DNA of 64,000 nucleotides from Fibrobacterota bacterium. Its GTDB lineage: Bacteria; Fibrobacterota; Chitinivibrionia; Chitinivibrionales; Chitinispirillaceae. The notes beneath the pieces are model-generated. The model was not told the DNA's origin and did no database searches. It saw only the letters and a program-made list of their open reading frames with translations. Shown here piece by piece: positions 9,776-19,094 of the stretch (the first letter of the stretch is position 1; the number at the start of each line of letters is the position of its first letter). A program made the position numbers and the translations under genes. Where the stretch lies: assembly GCA_023436145.1 (NCBI GenBank), contig JAEZKP010000095.1, positions 124,001 to 188,000 of the forward strand. Reading direction: 5' to 3'.

Positions 9776-10690
9776 CTAAACTTGTGATTTACATCTTATT
9801 TTGAATTTTTCCACAAGTTTTGCCGGATGATATGATAGTTTTGCTTTTCGCAGTCCATCATTTCCCAGGTCCTGTTCTCTGTTAATGAAAGTGGTGTTTT
9901 TGAACTGGTTTGCACAGAACATCTGATTAATTGCAGCATAGATGCCATGAAATTCAGTGGATGCTTTTTCCACATGGATAACAGCAGTGTTATTATTGAG
10001 CAGTTCTCCAAGAGCAAAAGCCTCCATTCTTCCATTTATGTAAATCGCAGCTCCACACAGTTGCAATCTGTTAAACTGTGACAATGCTTCATTTATGGCC
10101 ACATATTCCTCACAGAGCGATGGTTCGCTATAGCAGTTGTTGATTTTACACCATCTGGAAGAAAATTCCATACATTCGCTGATCCGGGTATCTGAAACTG
10201 GTCGATAATCGATAGTGTATTTTTTAAGAAATTGTTTGAGGTGGTTTCTTTTGGAGTGATATTTTCTTCCGGAAAGATTAATGAGATCTGTTGTGTAATA
10301 AAGATAGTCGAAATGCGTTCTTGTTGACTCAGTGGAAAAACCGGTTGAAGGCTGAAGCTCCATTATCAGCCGGGTGTCGGCGCGTTTGATTTCCGGTTCT
10401 CCTGAAGTCTGCTCAGAAAGCCAGTCAAGCAGCAGAAATACCGCTCGTTTCCGGGAAGGTGGCCCGACAGGGGGCAGGGCGTAGATTTTTCCATCACTGC
10501 AGGAAGCGATAAAAAGGAGCCAGTCTTCATATTTGCACCATTGGTACTTGTATTTTTTTCTCCACATGAAAAGGTTTGTGAATGTCAGTTCAGATGTTTC
10601 AGGTTGGTACTTCCATAATGCCGTATGGATTAACTTTCGATCAGTGATTTCAAATGATTTGAAATGAGGGAAAAGGGGTACTGAATTCAT
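9776..10690 (-). CDS. DUF2156 (phosphatidylglycerol lysyltransferase C-terminal-like) protein
   Basis: 304-residue soluble protein of the DUF2156 family, a tandem GNAT-like fold related to the catalytic part of MprF. Recognisable stretches are LTFTNLFMW near the N terminus, KRNHLKQF in the middle and the late GNDGLRKAKLSYHPA. Unlike MprF it has no membrane domain, so the acyl acceptor is unknown. Convergent with the methyltransferase gene; 58 bases separate the stops and contain three copies of ACCGGAT. Confidence 0.8.
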   Translation of the reverse strand: MNSVPLFPHFKSFEITDRKLIHTALWKYQPETSELTFTNLFMWRKKYKYQWCKYEDWLLFIASCSDGKIYALPPVGPPSRKRAVFLLLDWLSEQTSGEPEIKRADTRLIMELQPSTGFSTESTRTHFDYLYYTTDLINLSGRKYHSKRNHLKQFLKKYTIDYRPVSDTRISECMEFSSRWCKINNCYSEPSLCEEYVAINEALSQFNRLQLCGAAIYINGRMEAFALGELLNNNTAVIHVEKASTEFHGIYAAINQMFCANQFKNTTFINREQDLGNDGLRKAKLSYHPAKLVEKFKIRCKSQV

Positions 10691-10721
10691 GGATGAGCTC
10701 TCGGCACAAGATGCTTTTTTT

Positions 10722-11063
10722 TCAGGAGAGTTGATCGATTATTTCATCTATTTTATCAGCTAAAATGAAATCGTTTTCAGAAAGACCCCCGATTTTATGA
10801 GTATATAATTCCAGAGTAAGCCTGTTAAAATGTAAATGAATGTCGGGATGATGACCTTCATATTCTGCAACCTGAGCGATACTATTAATAAGTTCTATGG
10901 CATCCATGAAGGTTTCCGTCTTTACTGTTTTACTCAAGCGGTGAATTTTCTCCCGGTCGATTTTCCATCCGCTAAGGCCTTTAAGCAGGTCATTTTCTGC
11001 CCTTTCATCCAGTGGTGGAACTCCACCTTCACAGAGTATACAACGTTTTTTTCGCAATTGCAT
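10722..11063 (-). CDS. phhB: Pterin-4a-carbinolamine dehydratase
   Basis: Dehydrates 4a-hydroxytetrahydropterin; 113 residues. The family motif EGHHPDIHLHFNRLTLELYTH has the conserved His-His-Pro and the second His. The ATG complement at 11063 is preceded by CGGAG seven bases upstream, so I prefer it to an upstream ATG at 11117 that would overlap msrA. No aromatic amino acid hydroxylase is nearby; in such genomes the protein may serve another pterin role. Confidence 0.88.
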   Translation of the reverse strand: MQLRKKRCILCEGGVPPLDERAENDLLKGLSGWKIDREKIHRLSKTVKTETFMDAIELINSIAQVAEYEGHHPDIHLHFNRLTLELYTHKIGGLSENDFILADKIDEIIDQLS

Positions 11064-11098
11064 AGCATTTCTCCGGTGATTTGCGGTATTGAGAGTTT

Positions 11099-11638
11099 TC
11101 AGTGTTTGGATTTCCACATTCGTTCAATAAACGAGGCTCTTCCGGAACCTTGTTTATACATCTCGTAATGAAATGGGTTTTTTTTATAATAATCCTGGTG
11201 GTAGTCTTCGGCTGGGTAAAATCTGGTTGCCTCCACTATTTCAGTAACAATTGGTTTATCAAATTTGCCGGATTTTTCCAGTTCTGATTTTGATTGTTCA
11301 GCCAGTTTTTTCTGCTCCTCATTATGGTAGAAAATAGCCGTGCGGTATTGGCTTCCTCTATCTGCAAACTGCTGATCCCTGGTGGTTGGATCGATATTTC
11401 TCCAGAAAACCTCCAGCAGTTCTTTATAGCTTATTATTTGCGGGTCATAGAGCACTTCAACTGCCTCTGTATGGCCTGTAATACCTGTGGAGACTTCTTC
11501 ATAACTGGGATTTTCAATTTTACCTCCGGTATAGCCGACTTTAGTTGAAATGACACCCTCCAGGAAATCAAAAGGTCCCTGCATACACCAGAAACATCCA
11601 CCGGCGAATGTAGCTTTCTGGTATTTATTTTCAGCCAT
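11099..11638 (-). CDS. msrA: Peptide-methionine (S)-S-oxide reductase MsrA
   Basis: Repairs oxidised methionine. The active-site motif GCFWCMQGPF is at the N terminus, followed by VGYTGGKIENPSYEEV and the HTEAVEV stretch. The start at 11638 has AAGGAG five bases upstream; an ATG at 11665 would only add nine residues. The C terminus lacks a fused MsrB domain. Likely the first gene of a leftward unit with the pterin dehydratase and DUF2156 genes. Confidence 0.94.
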   Translation of the reverse strand: MAENKYQKATFAGGCFWCMQGPFDFLEGVISTKVGYTGGKIENPSYEEVSTGITGHTEAVEVLYDPQIISYKELLEVFWRNIDPTTRDQQFADRGSQYRTAIFYHNEEQKKLAEQSKSELEKSGKFDKPIVTEIVEATRFYPAEDYHQDYYKKNPFHYEMYKQGSGRASFIERMWKSKH

Positions 11639-11864
11639 AAATACTCCTTTCATGAGGAAGTTCATTAAAAGTACGGATTGATTCTGATGGATAGTAAAAT
11701 CAGCCTCTATTAGACTTATGATTGGTGGCTAAAGAACATGTGGGTGGCCTGATACCTTATGGGTTAAAAAAAAGTGAGGCAGGAAGTATATTACCTACAT
11801 TTTATAATAGTTATTATTTTATAATGCATCCGGGTTTCCACTGATTAACAGGATTAAGTAATAA

Positions 11865-12959
11865 TTGAAAATTGTATTCATGAATTCAATCCAGAGTGAT
11901 ATCTGGCGTGGTGGTGAAAAGTGGATGGTAAATGCTGCTGCTGGTTTGGCAGCAAAAGGGCATCAGGTAACCTGCATCGGAAAAAGCAGGGCGGTCTGGC
12001 TTCAGAAGGCTTCTAAACGGGGATTAAGAGTAATTGGTCTGCCGATACATGCTGATTTTGATCCTTTTATTATCTGGAGACTATATTGGCAGTTTAGGAA
12101 AGAGCGGATAGATTTACTTTGCTGCAATTTTGAAAAGGATGTTCGTCTGGGGGGAATCGCTGCGAAACTGGCGGGTGTTCCTTGTATTTTTGTCAGAAAG
12201 GGACTCTCCCTGATCTATGAAAAATTGCGATACAGATTGTCCTACCAGTATATTGTGGACAGGATTATCACTCCGGCACATTTTATAAAGAAAAATTTCA
12301 GGCAGTTCTCCTGGATAGATCAGGACAATATTCATGTAATTCACAATGGGGTAGAAATCGCGGATGTCAGCGCTTTTTCAGAAGAAAAGCTTAAGACTGT
12401 TGCCGGACTTTCTAAAGAAAGTAAAGTAATACTGGGGGCAGGCAGTATACATCCGCAAAAGGGGTTTCAATATCTGATCCAGGCAGTAAAAATATTGCAC
12501 GAATCCGGAGAGAAGGTTCATCTGGTTATCACTGGTGGAGGAGATCCAAAACCATATCAGGAGATTTCGCAGTCCTGCGGAATTTCTGATTATGTTCATT
12601 TTACCGGCCATCGGGAGGATGTTCGGGAGTTGATGTACGGCGCAGATATTTTTGTTTTAAGTTCAATCGATGAGGGATTGCCCAATGTGGTTCTGGAGGC
12701 AATGAGTGTTGGAACTCCAGTAGTGGCAGCATTGGCTGGTGGAACAGATGAGATTGTCATAGATGGAGTCACCGGTTTTACAGTTCCAGTGATGGACAGC
12801 ATAAAAATAGCAGAAAAAGTTAAAATTCTGTTGAAAGACCAGAGTTTACGGAAACAGTTCGGGGCCGCCGGATTCAATCGAGTAAAGAGGGATTTTACCA
12901 TGGAGGTCATGGTGGATGCGGTAGAAAAATTGTTTATCAGCAGTGTTGGCAGAGAGTAG
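11865..12959 (+). CDS. Glycosyltransferase family 4
   Basis: GT-B fold transferase, probably for LPS or another surface glycan. The N-terminal domain has the RGGEKWM loop, and the C-terminal donor domain has GSIHPQKGF and the E-x7-E motif in DEGLPNVVLEA followed by GTPVVAALAGGTDEIV. TTG start at 11865. No membrane segments, so cytosolic face. Immediately upstream of a GT9 protein, which supports a role in core or cell-surface sugar assembly. Donor and acceptor unknown. Confidence 0.88.
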   Translation: MKIVFMNSIQSDIWRGGEKWMVNAAAGLAAKGHQVTCIGKSRAVWLQKASKRGLRVIGLPIHADFDPFIIWRLYWQFRKERIDLLCCNFEKDVRLGGIAAKLAGVPCIFVRKGLSLIYEKLRYRLSYQYIVDRIITPAHFIKKNFRQFSWIDQDNIHVIHNGVEIADVSAFSEEKLKTVAGLSKESKVILGAGSIHPQKGFQYLIQAVKILHESGEKVHLVITGGGDPKPYQEISQSCGISDYVHFTGHREDVRELMYGADIFVLSSIDEGLPNVVLEAMSVGTPVVAALAGGTDEIVIDGVTGFTVPVMDSIKIAEKVKILLKDQSLRKQFGAAGFNRVKRDFTMEVMVDAVEKLFISSVGRE

Positions 12960-12997
12960 TATTTGAGCATAAATGCCATTGCATAAAGCAGTTCAGC

Positions 12998-14110
12998 TTG
13001 AATTCCTACAAACGGAAAATGAGAATGTCTGAATTTTTTGATAAAATTTTTCGGTACAAAATACCTATGTTCTTTTTCAGTATTCTTCAGAAAAAGGGGG
13101 TAATTGGTCCAAATAAGCCAATCAGGAGTATTGCATTTCTCAGACCCGGAAGACTGGGGGATCTGCTTGTAGCAACACCTCTGTTTCGTGCTCTTAAATC
13201 AGAACTGCCGGAAATAAAGATCACTGTCATTTGCAGTCAGTATAACAGCATACTTGTAAAATACAGTCCCGATGTTGATACTGTAAAGGTTGTCAATTTT
13301 CATTCCATTTTGGCTATGACCGGTTTGTTTAAATGGATATGCAGAAACAAGATCGATATTACCATAGATCTTACACCCGGATTTTCCAGAACGTCCACTT
13401 TGTTGTCCTATTTTCTTCGAATGTCAAATATTATGACTGCAGGCATGCATAAAGGAGAGGTTTCCAGGTACTTCGATATAAATACTGATGTTTATGGTTT
13501 GCATATAATTGAGCGTAACAGGATTTTACTGGAAACGGTTCTGCAGCATAAATTTAAAGGTGAAGATTTTCGTCCTTTGATATATTCCACCCCAAAACAT
13601 ATCAGTGCGGCTGCTGAATTTACAAAACAAATTGATACGCATAGAGCGGTTATTGGGATCAATTTGTCTGCAGGCAAGAAAGAACGTCAATGGACAATTG
13701 ATAATTATTTCAAACTTGCTTCTCTGATCCGGCAACATTACTGTGAATCGGTAAATGTGATTCTTTTTGCTCATGGCATACAGAGAAAGTGGGCGGAAGA
13801 AATCGCCGGGAAGACCGGTTTTCTGATCGCGCCTTCCACAGACATACTGACTACAGCTGAGATTCTCAGGTCCTGCATGTTATTATTTACACCAGATACC
13901 GCTTTCCTGCATCTTGCCTCAGCTGTAAAAGTTCCGGTAGTAGGGATATATCACACTGAAGGCGAGAACCTGATCAGATGGAGGGCTTATGGTGTATTAG
14001 CCAGAGAGCTGGTTTCATGCCACACAGAAGATGTAAATGAGATCTCTGCTGACAGTGCGTTTATTGAAATAAAGGATATGATTAATTTACTGGAAAAGAA
14101 TACTGTTTGA
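12998..14110 (+). CDS. Glycosyltransferase family 9 (heptosyltransferase-like)
   Basis: Resembles ADP-heptose:LPS heptosyltransferases. The signature RPGRLGDLLVATP lies near residue 50, NLSAGKKERQW and the donor-site TPDTAFLHLASA near the C terminus. The first start is TTG 12998 without a clear ribosome site; ATGs at 13019 and 13025 are in frame and equally likely. Thirty-eight bases after the GT4 gene, so probably one operon for core oligosaccharide. Confidence 0.85.
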   Translation: MNSYKRKMRMSEFFDKIFRYKIPMFFFSILQKKGVIGPNKPIRSIAFLRPGRLGDLLVATPLFRALKSELPEIKITVICSQYNSILVKYSPDVDTVKVVNFHSILAMTGLFKWICRNKIDITIDLTPGFSRTSTLLSYFLRMSNIMTAGMHKGEVSRYFDINTDVYGLHIIERNRILLETVLQHKFKGEDFRPLIYSTPKHISAAAEFTKQIDTHRAVIGINLSAGKKERQWTIDNYFKLASLIRQHYCESVNVILFAHGIQRKWAEEIAGKTGFLIAPSTDILTTAEILRSCMLLFTPDTAFLHLASAVKVPVVGIYHTEGENLIRWRAYGVLARELVSCHTEDVNEISADSAFIEIKDMINLLEKNTV

Positions 14111-14168
14111 AATGCTCCATTTTTTCCGTAAGTTCAGGAAACTATAAAGGCATATATTTTAACTATGA

Positions 14169-14861
14169 ATGCAAGAGAAGAGAATGCATAATATTTTTAA
14201 AAGTTTGTTTTTAGTATTATCAATTTTAATACCGGTAAAGTTAAGAGCTTCCCAGGTGATCAACAGAATGTATCTTGCAGGGATTAATGTATCCTATCAT
14301 GACCGGCTCGGTCATCTATTCTTTTCAGATGGAAGTGAACAGAAAGTGGGCAGATCTGAAATCCCTTCGATCGGATTAGTGGCAGGCAAGAGGTTTGCTC
14401 TGCCCGGGCAAACACGATTGCAGATACCGTTTTTTCTGGATTATGGTTCTGTTAATGAAGATACTGGAAATTCCTTTGATGGTTTAATGAAGACCAGCCT
14501 GTTTCATGTCGCATTGATACCCACATGGCAGTTACCTTTACGATTGAATTCTGAATCTGCCTTTTATCTGTCAGTTGGTGGCGGTCTTCATCTGGTCAGA
14601 TTCACCGAAACCGATGTAGGTGAAAATGTCAACTACTCCACATGTACATCTGTCAGTTTTACCGGGGGGGCTGGTTTTGAAACTATGACGACTACGAAAC
14701 GGGCGATCACTGTTCAATACACCATTCGCTATGGAAAACCAGTCTATTATCAATATATGAAGGACCTTTTTCCTTACAAGGGCATTACCTACCAAGAAAC
14801 CTTTTTTACTCACAGTATTCAATTTATCGTGATGGTGTATAAAGGAATTCGTCCTCTATAG
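14169..14861 (+). CDS. Small outer-membrane beta-barrel-like protein
   Basis: 230 residues with an N-terminal signal peptide (FKSLFLVLSILIPVKLRAS) and alternating hydrophobic/aromatic strands typical of an 8-10 stranded barrel, e.g. FYLSVGGGLHLVRF and AITVQYTIRYG. ATG 14184 is an alternative start. No family recognised; function unknown. Follows the glycosyltransferases and converges on rsmE. Confidence 0.6.
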   Translation: MQEKRMHNIFKSLFLVLSILIPVKLRASQVINRMYLAGINVSYHDRLGHLFFSDGSEQKVGRSEIPSIGLVAGKRFALPGQTRLQIPFFLDYGSVNEDTGNSFDGLMKTSLFHVALIPTWQLPLRLNSESAFYLSVGGGLHLVRFTETDVGENVNYSTCTSVSFTGGAGFETMTTTKRAITVQYTIRYGKPVYYQYMKDLFPYKGITYQETFFTHSIQFIVMVYKGIRPL

Positions 14862-14877
14862 TATCATACTGCAATAA

Positions 14878-15594
14878 CTATCTGACACAAAGCAGTTGGG
14901 CACAAAGTACTACAGCTGCAAGTTCAGTTCGCAGCCGGGTAGGGGCTATTCTTACCATAATTGAGTCGTGTTTCCTGAAAAGTGAAAGCTCATTTAAGCT
15001 GTAACCTCCAGGCGGACCGATAAAGCAGGACACCGGAAAATCATCCGTATTTAATGTTGTACAAAAGGCCTCTCCTTCCGGATCAGCAATGATTTTTTTA
15101 CCTGAGCTGTTTTCCAGCGCCTGTTGCAGGGTTACAGGTGTATCCAGTGAAGGTAAAAAGGGATAGAGGGATTGTTTCATAGCAGAGATCATTTTGCTTT
15201 TGAGTCTTTCATAATGTTTAGGCCAGGAACTTTTCCACCACTGTTCCTGAGAGTAGTCGCAGATAACCGGAGTAATTCTTTGGATGCCCATAGCAGTGCA
15301 GTCTGCAACAACTTTTTCCAGAGCATCACGATCAGGCATTCCTATGTTAAGGTGAATACTGATGTTTATGGGTTTAAGAAGTTGCCGCTCCACTATGCTT
15401 CCGCATGCCTGAGCTGCATTGACCTGTTCAAGGCTGCAGGTAATGATTTGTCCCTGGCCATCAGTGACATTAAATAATTGGTGCTCTTTGAGTCGGAGAA
15501 CTCTGACCGCATGAGCGGTTTCTGCCGGATCAAGTATCACAGAGTTTTCTGTGATCTGGCAGGAATAAAAAAGGAAATGGTCAAAATTTCTCAT
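14878..15594 (-). CDS. rsmE: 16S rRNA m3U1498 methyltransferase RsmE
   Basis: SPOUT-class methyltransferase. The N-terminal PUA-like part has HAVRVLRLK, and the C-terminal SAM knot has IGPPGGYSLNE and PTRLRTELAAVVLCAQL. The usual GPEGG is GPPGG here, a small variation. 238 residues, normal length. Starts six bases after the transglycosylase stop, so last gene of the leftward cluster. Confidence 0.9.
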   Translation of the reverse strand: MRNFDHFLFYSCQITENSVILDPAETAHAVRVLRLKEHQLFNVTDGQGQIITCSLEQVNAAQACGSIVERQLLKPINISIHLNIGMPDRDALEKVVADCTAMGIQRITPVICDYSQEQWWKSSWPKHYERLKSKMISAMKQSLYPFLPSLDTPVTLQQALENSSGKKIIADPEGEAFCTTLNTDDFPVSCFIGPPGGYSLNELSLFRKHDSIMVRIAPTRLRTELAAVVLCAQLLCVR

Positions 15595-15599
15595 AATTA

Positions 15600-16361
15600 T
15601 TATTTATCAGGGTTGATTGTTTTTACTTCAGGACTGCGATTTGCGAGTTTTTGCAGCCTGTAATATGAGTTAAGGACTTTTTTGTAATAGTTAATGGAAA
15701 GTGGCTCGTTTTTAGAAAGAGTCATTTTAATGGTTTGAGGGCCCTGGTTGTAAGCCAGCAGTCCCAGTTTAAAACTTTGAAACCGGTTAATAAGGTGAGT
15801 GAGATAGGCGACACCTACAGCAATATTGATTTCCGGTTTAAAAAGATCATCTTTTGATTTAAGTTCTATATTAAGGCGTTTTGCCATTTCCTGTGCAGTT
15901 TCAAATTTTACCTGCATCAGTCCCATGGCGCCACTGAGGTCACCGCTTCTGAATCTGCCTAAAGCTTTTGGATCGAATACACTCTCTACATGGATCACTG
16001 CCAACAGCAGTACCGGATCGTATCCGAATTGTCTGCTGCTGGAAAAAACCAGATCTGTCAGATTAACAACCGTATGCGGATCGATTTTTTTTCCTGCAAA
16101 GGAGTAAAGAAGTTGATTTATTCTGGTTTTTTCTTCAGTTTCCTCCAGAGTATACTTGAGCAGAAGGTTTTCTTTTTTTAATGCTGCAATATTATCTGTG
16201 AATTTATGCCTGCAGTGTTCATTATTCAGAATAATCAGGCTGAGAGTGGTGAAACAGACAAGTAACAAGGCGATAAATACGATACTGAGGAGTTCAGAAA
16301 TCCAGATTTTGTTTCCGTGGAGCAGAATCCCCAACCGGACAGGTCTGTTTATTTTGTTCAT
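15600..16361 (-). CDS. Membrane-anchored lytic transglycosylase (SLT domain)
   Basis: Cleaves peptidoglycan between MurNAc and GlcNAc. An N-terminal membrane anchor (about residues 23-46) and a short coiled coil are followed by the SLT domain: catalytic Glu in VIHVESVFDP, then SGAMGLMQV and LAYNQGP. 253 residues. Its ATG overlaps the STAS gene stop by four bases (ATGA), so translation is coupled. Confidence 0.88.
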   Translation of the reverse strand: MNKINRPVRLGILLHGNKIWISELLSIVFIALLLVCFTTLSLIILNNEHCRHKFTDNIAALKKENLLLKYTLEETEEKTRINQLLYSFAGKKIDPHTVVNLTDLVFSSSRQFGYDPVLLLAVIHVESVFDPKALGRFRSGDLSGAMGLMQVKFETAQEMAKRLNIELKSKDDLFKPEINIAVGVAYLTHLINRFQSFKLGLLAYNQGPQTIKMTLSKNEPLSINYYKKVLNSYYRLQKLANRSPEVKTINPDK

Positions 16362-16984
16362 GGCTGATATTGAATGGTGTCTTTGACTATTCCCAACTGT
16401 TCCAGAGGACGGAGTCTTTCCTGCATTCTGTTAATCTCGATGATGGCCTGTTGTTTATAGGTGGTAAGTTCGTAGAGTTGTTGTTGTTGCTCTTTAAGAT
16501 GGCGGTTCTGAAGCCTTATTATAAAAAGCAAAGTAACAAACCATCCGCATAGCACGATAAGTACGAAGATGGCAACAGGACGTGAGATTCTCACTCCGGT
16601 TTTTCGGGAGAGCAGAATTCCCCTGCGTCTGAGGCTGGCCAGAAATCCACCAGGTGCAGCTGTGGAGTCATCCGGATATACCGGGATAAGATTGAAGAAG
16701 GGGGCAAATGCTCTGGTCAGGGTTTCGTTTTTAAAGATGAGCCCCAATTCACCACCCTTGGCTTTTATAGTATTGAGAAGCTGTAAAAACATCTGTACGA
16801 CTGCATCATCGATATATGTGACATCTTCCATATTTACCATAAAGCGGCGATTACCGTCTTGAAGAAGGACCGTAAACTTTTCCCGCATCTTTGGAATGAT
16901 GTCTTTGCGAAAAGGACCCGAGAGAAACAGAAATACTGAATCATTGCGTCCTTCGATGATTATGTCCAGTGATTCAAAGTGCAT
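16358..16984 (-). CDS. STAS-domain membrane protein with C-terminal coiled coil
   Basis: Residues 1-115 look like a STAS (anti-sigma-antagonist) domain: hydrophobic strand VFLFLSGPF, RRFMVNMEDVTYIDD and LGLIF. The serine phosphorylated in SpoIIAA-type proteins is replaced by Asp in YIDDAVV. A single membrane segment (about 140-160) and a coiled coil rich in Gln/Leu follow. Probably a membrane-tethered partner-binding protein of the adjacent transglycosylase; function inferred from context only. Overlaps the upstream gene by 11 bases. Confidence 0.7.
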   Translation of the reverse strand: MHFESLDIIIEGRNDSVFLFLSGPFRKDIIPKMREKFTVLLQDGNRRFMVNMEDVTYIDDAVVQMFLQLLNTIKAKGGELGLIFKNETLTRAFAPFFNLIPVYPDDSTAAPGGFLASLRRRGILLSRKTGVRISRPVAIFVLIVLCGWFVTLLFIIRLQNRHLKEQQQQLYELTTYKQQAIIEINRMQERLRPLEQLGIVKDTIQYQP

Positions 16985-18893
16985 CTATGTATTCACCTTT
17001 TCTTCTGATTTTTCTGAAAGTAATCCTGCCGATGTTTTTCCATTGGGAGGAGGGGTTCAGATCTACATTACAGGAGAGAATAAGGGTGAGTCCAAGAGAT
17101 GGCTCTGATGGATATTCCGCAGAGGTTGCAGGAATGCACCAGATATCAAAAGGTTTCTGGGTTTGAAAATAGAGTCGTAGTCCACCCAGACGGTCCTCGA
17201 TGAGCCATTTTGTAGCTGATGTGAATTGGAAAAACTCAATCCCGGGTTTTTCAAAAACTTGCGAACCCTGGCGTATCTTTACATCTCCACTACCCAGCCC
17301 AGGAAAGCTCAAAGAGAGCTGGGTGGCAAATTTGAAATGATAATCCATCAGTGAGAGATTTGAAAGTTGATAGACGAAATTGAAAACTGGAGAATCCTGC
17401 TCCAGTCCGTAAACTTTTTCCATACTTAGAGGGCTGAAACGGTCTGTTCTGAGAATTGAACCTCTGTGTTCAAGAACTATTCGTACTCCGGAATTGGTTT
17501 TACGGGTTTTATACTCGAACTGGCCATTTATAAAATTGCCCAGATCTTTTACAGCTCCGTTAATCAGATCTGAACTTTTGCAATCCTGAGGAAGAATTCT
17601 ATCCACAAACCATGTTCTTGATTTTCCGGCAACCAGCACGTTTGGGGGTTGATGCTGCTGGGGGGAGTATGCTGCACAGAGATTAAGGTGGCGATCACGG
17701 AAATCGAATGCAAAAATCTGTCCTCCATTGATATTATCTATGTAGGCTTTAAGGGATCTGTTGGAAAGAATAATGGATTTGACTCCGTTTTTCAGAAAAT
17801 CGGTGATTCGGATTTGTCCACCTTTGATGTCATTTTTGAGGTATAGAGTCCGTTCTATGCTGATAAGTTTAGCATAAGACCATAAACGGTCATTGGTGTT
17901 TTCAAATCCATACTCTTTTCCAGGGAGGAGACGGTGGATATCCTGTACCATGCATAGCTGACGGATAAGAGGAGCGATGGTTTTTACATCTTTGGCAGCA
18001 TTGAGCTTGTTATGGACATCCAGAAGTTTACGCTGTAGGATACCGATCTGGTCAAATGAATAAAGGTAATTGAGAAAGTGCTGATCGGTCTGTTTGTTAT
18101 CTTCGATTAAAAGGCTGGAAGGGACGTATTGCAATCCCAGAGCCGGAGTGGAAGTGATGAATTCGCTGAAACGGACTGCCTGAAAATTGAGAAGGTATTT
18201 GTCAATTTCTGCAGCAGCGTAACGCAACCATCGGAACGGATCGTTGCTTCCTCCCAGAGGTATCATATATTGAACGGTGGCAAACTTTTCGGATGCCAGC
18301 TCAGTTTTATCCTGAGAGTAGATTTGATTAAGCCAGTCAATAAAGTGGGCTGGAGCGGTCATAGGATTTATAACATTACTGGCTATCAGGGCTAAGGCTT
18401 TACCTGTATGTTCCGCCATCCAGTAACCGCAGCAGTATCTGGTTTGCGCCGGGAAAAGTTCCTGGTTGAGAACTGCATAGTTAAGTCCTGCATTTGAGAG
18501 CATGTCGATCAGGAATGGTTCCCAGTTGGAATAAGGTGGAAGGAAACCGGCCGGAGTTTCACCAGTCAGCTCAGAAAAAAGCTGCAGGCCGTGGTTTATA
18601 TTATGACTGGTCAAATCAAGAGGGGAAAGGCTGAGAAATGGTTCAGTATAACCGGTCAAAACCCATTCCAGAGTGCCCTTTTTGGACAATTCCCGCATTT
18701 TTGATAACAAAAGTACATCCATGGATTCCAGAAAGTAGCCCGGGAAAACCAGATTAAAGCGAAGGTGCGGAAAATCTGCAGCAATTGAAAGTAAATTAAC
18801 AGCGAAACTGTTGATGTTGTCCTTGAGAACCGTTCTGGGCATCAGACGGTTCTTGCAGGGATGGAGTAGTAAAGCCAGTGTATTTCGTTTCAT
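16974..18893 (-). CDS. GH57-family (4-alpha-glucanotransferase-like) protein, probably inactive
   Basis: About 640 residues with the layout of GH57 alpha-amylase/4-alpha-glucanotransferases: N-terminal barrel, then DUF1925/DUF1926-like C-terminal parts. The family blocks align (GTLEWVLTGYTEP; NWEPFLIDMLSNAGLNYAVL) but the key residues do not: HxHQP near the N terminus is LLHPCKN, the nucleophile segment TERVW is PYSNW, and the DDGE segment with the acid/base Asp is GGSND. So it is likely a pseudo-enzyme, perhaps sugar-binding. Start taken at ATG 18893, which matches the family N terminus; ATG 18959 is also in frame. First gene of a leftward operon with STAS and lytic transglycosylase genes. 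Confidence 0.78.
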   Translation of the reverse strand: MKRNTLALLLHPCKNRLMPRTVLKDNINSFAVNLLSIAADFPHLRFNLVFPGYFLESMDVLLLSKMRELSKKGTLEWVLTGYTEPFLSLSPLDLTSHNINHGLQLFSELTGETPAGFLPPYSNWEPFLIDMLSNAGLNYAVLNQELFPAQTRYCCGYWMAEHTGKALALIASNVINPMTAPAHFIDWLNQIYSQDKTELASEKFATVQYMIPLGGSNDPFRWLRYAAAEIDKYLLNFQAVRFSEFITSTPALGLQYVPSSLLIEDNKQTDQHFLNYLYSFDQIGILQRKLLDVHNKLNAAKDVKTIAPLIRQLCMVQDIHRLLPGKEYGFENTNDRLWSYAKLISIERTLYLKNDIKGGQIRITDFLKNGVKSIILSNRSLKAYIDNINGGQIFAFDFRDRHLNLCAAYSPQQHQPPNVLVAGKSRTWFVDRILPQDCKSSDLINGAVKDLGNFINGQFEYKTRKTNSGVRIVLEHRGSILRTDRFSPLSMEKVYGLEQDSPVFNFVYQLSNLSLMDYHFKFATQLSLSFPGLGSGDVKIRQGSQVFEKPGIEFFQFTSATKWLIEDRLGGLRLYFQTQKPFDIWCIPATSAEYPSEPSLGLTLILSCNVDLNPSSQWKNIGRITFRKIRRKGEYIDAL

Positions 18894-19002
18894 ATCATTC
18901 AAATTATAATTCTTCCAACGTGGTTTCAATGGTAGAATCGATAGTACTGTAATTTGCATCCTTTTTCTTGCCGAGAAAGATTTGCTTATTTATATTATAA
19001 AA

Positions 19003-19031
19003 TTGCTTTCAATCATTTTTCACTGTAAAAT
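19003..19031 (+). promoter_or_regulatory. Candidate sigma70 promoter of ppdK
   Basis: TTGCTT (19003-19008) and TAAAAT (19026-19031) are separated by 17 bases, about 60 bases before the ppdK start. Confidence 0.45.
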
Positions 19032-19094
19032 TCTTTAAGAATCGCTAAAATTCCCACAAATTACATATCACAACATTGAGCATCGGAGGATAGA

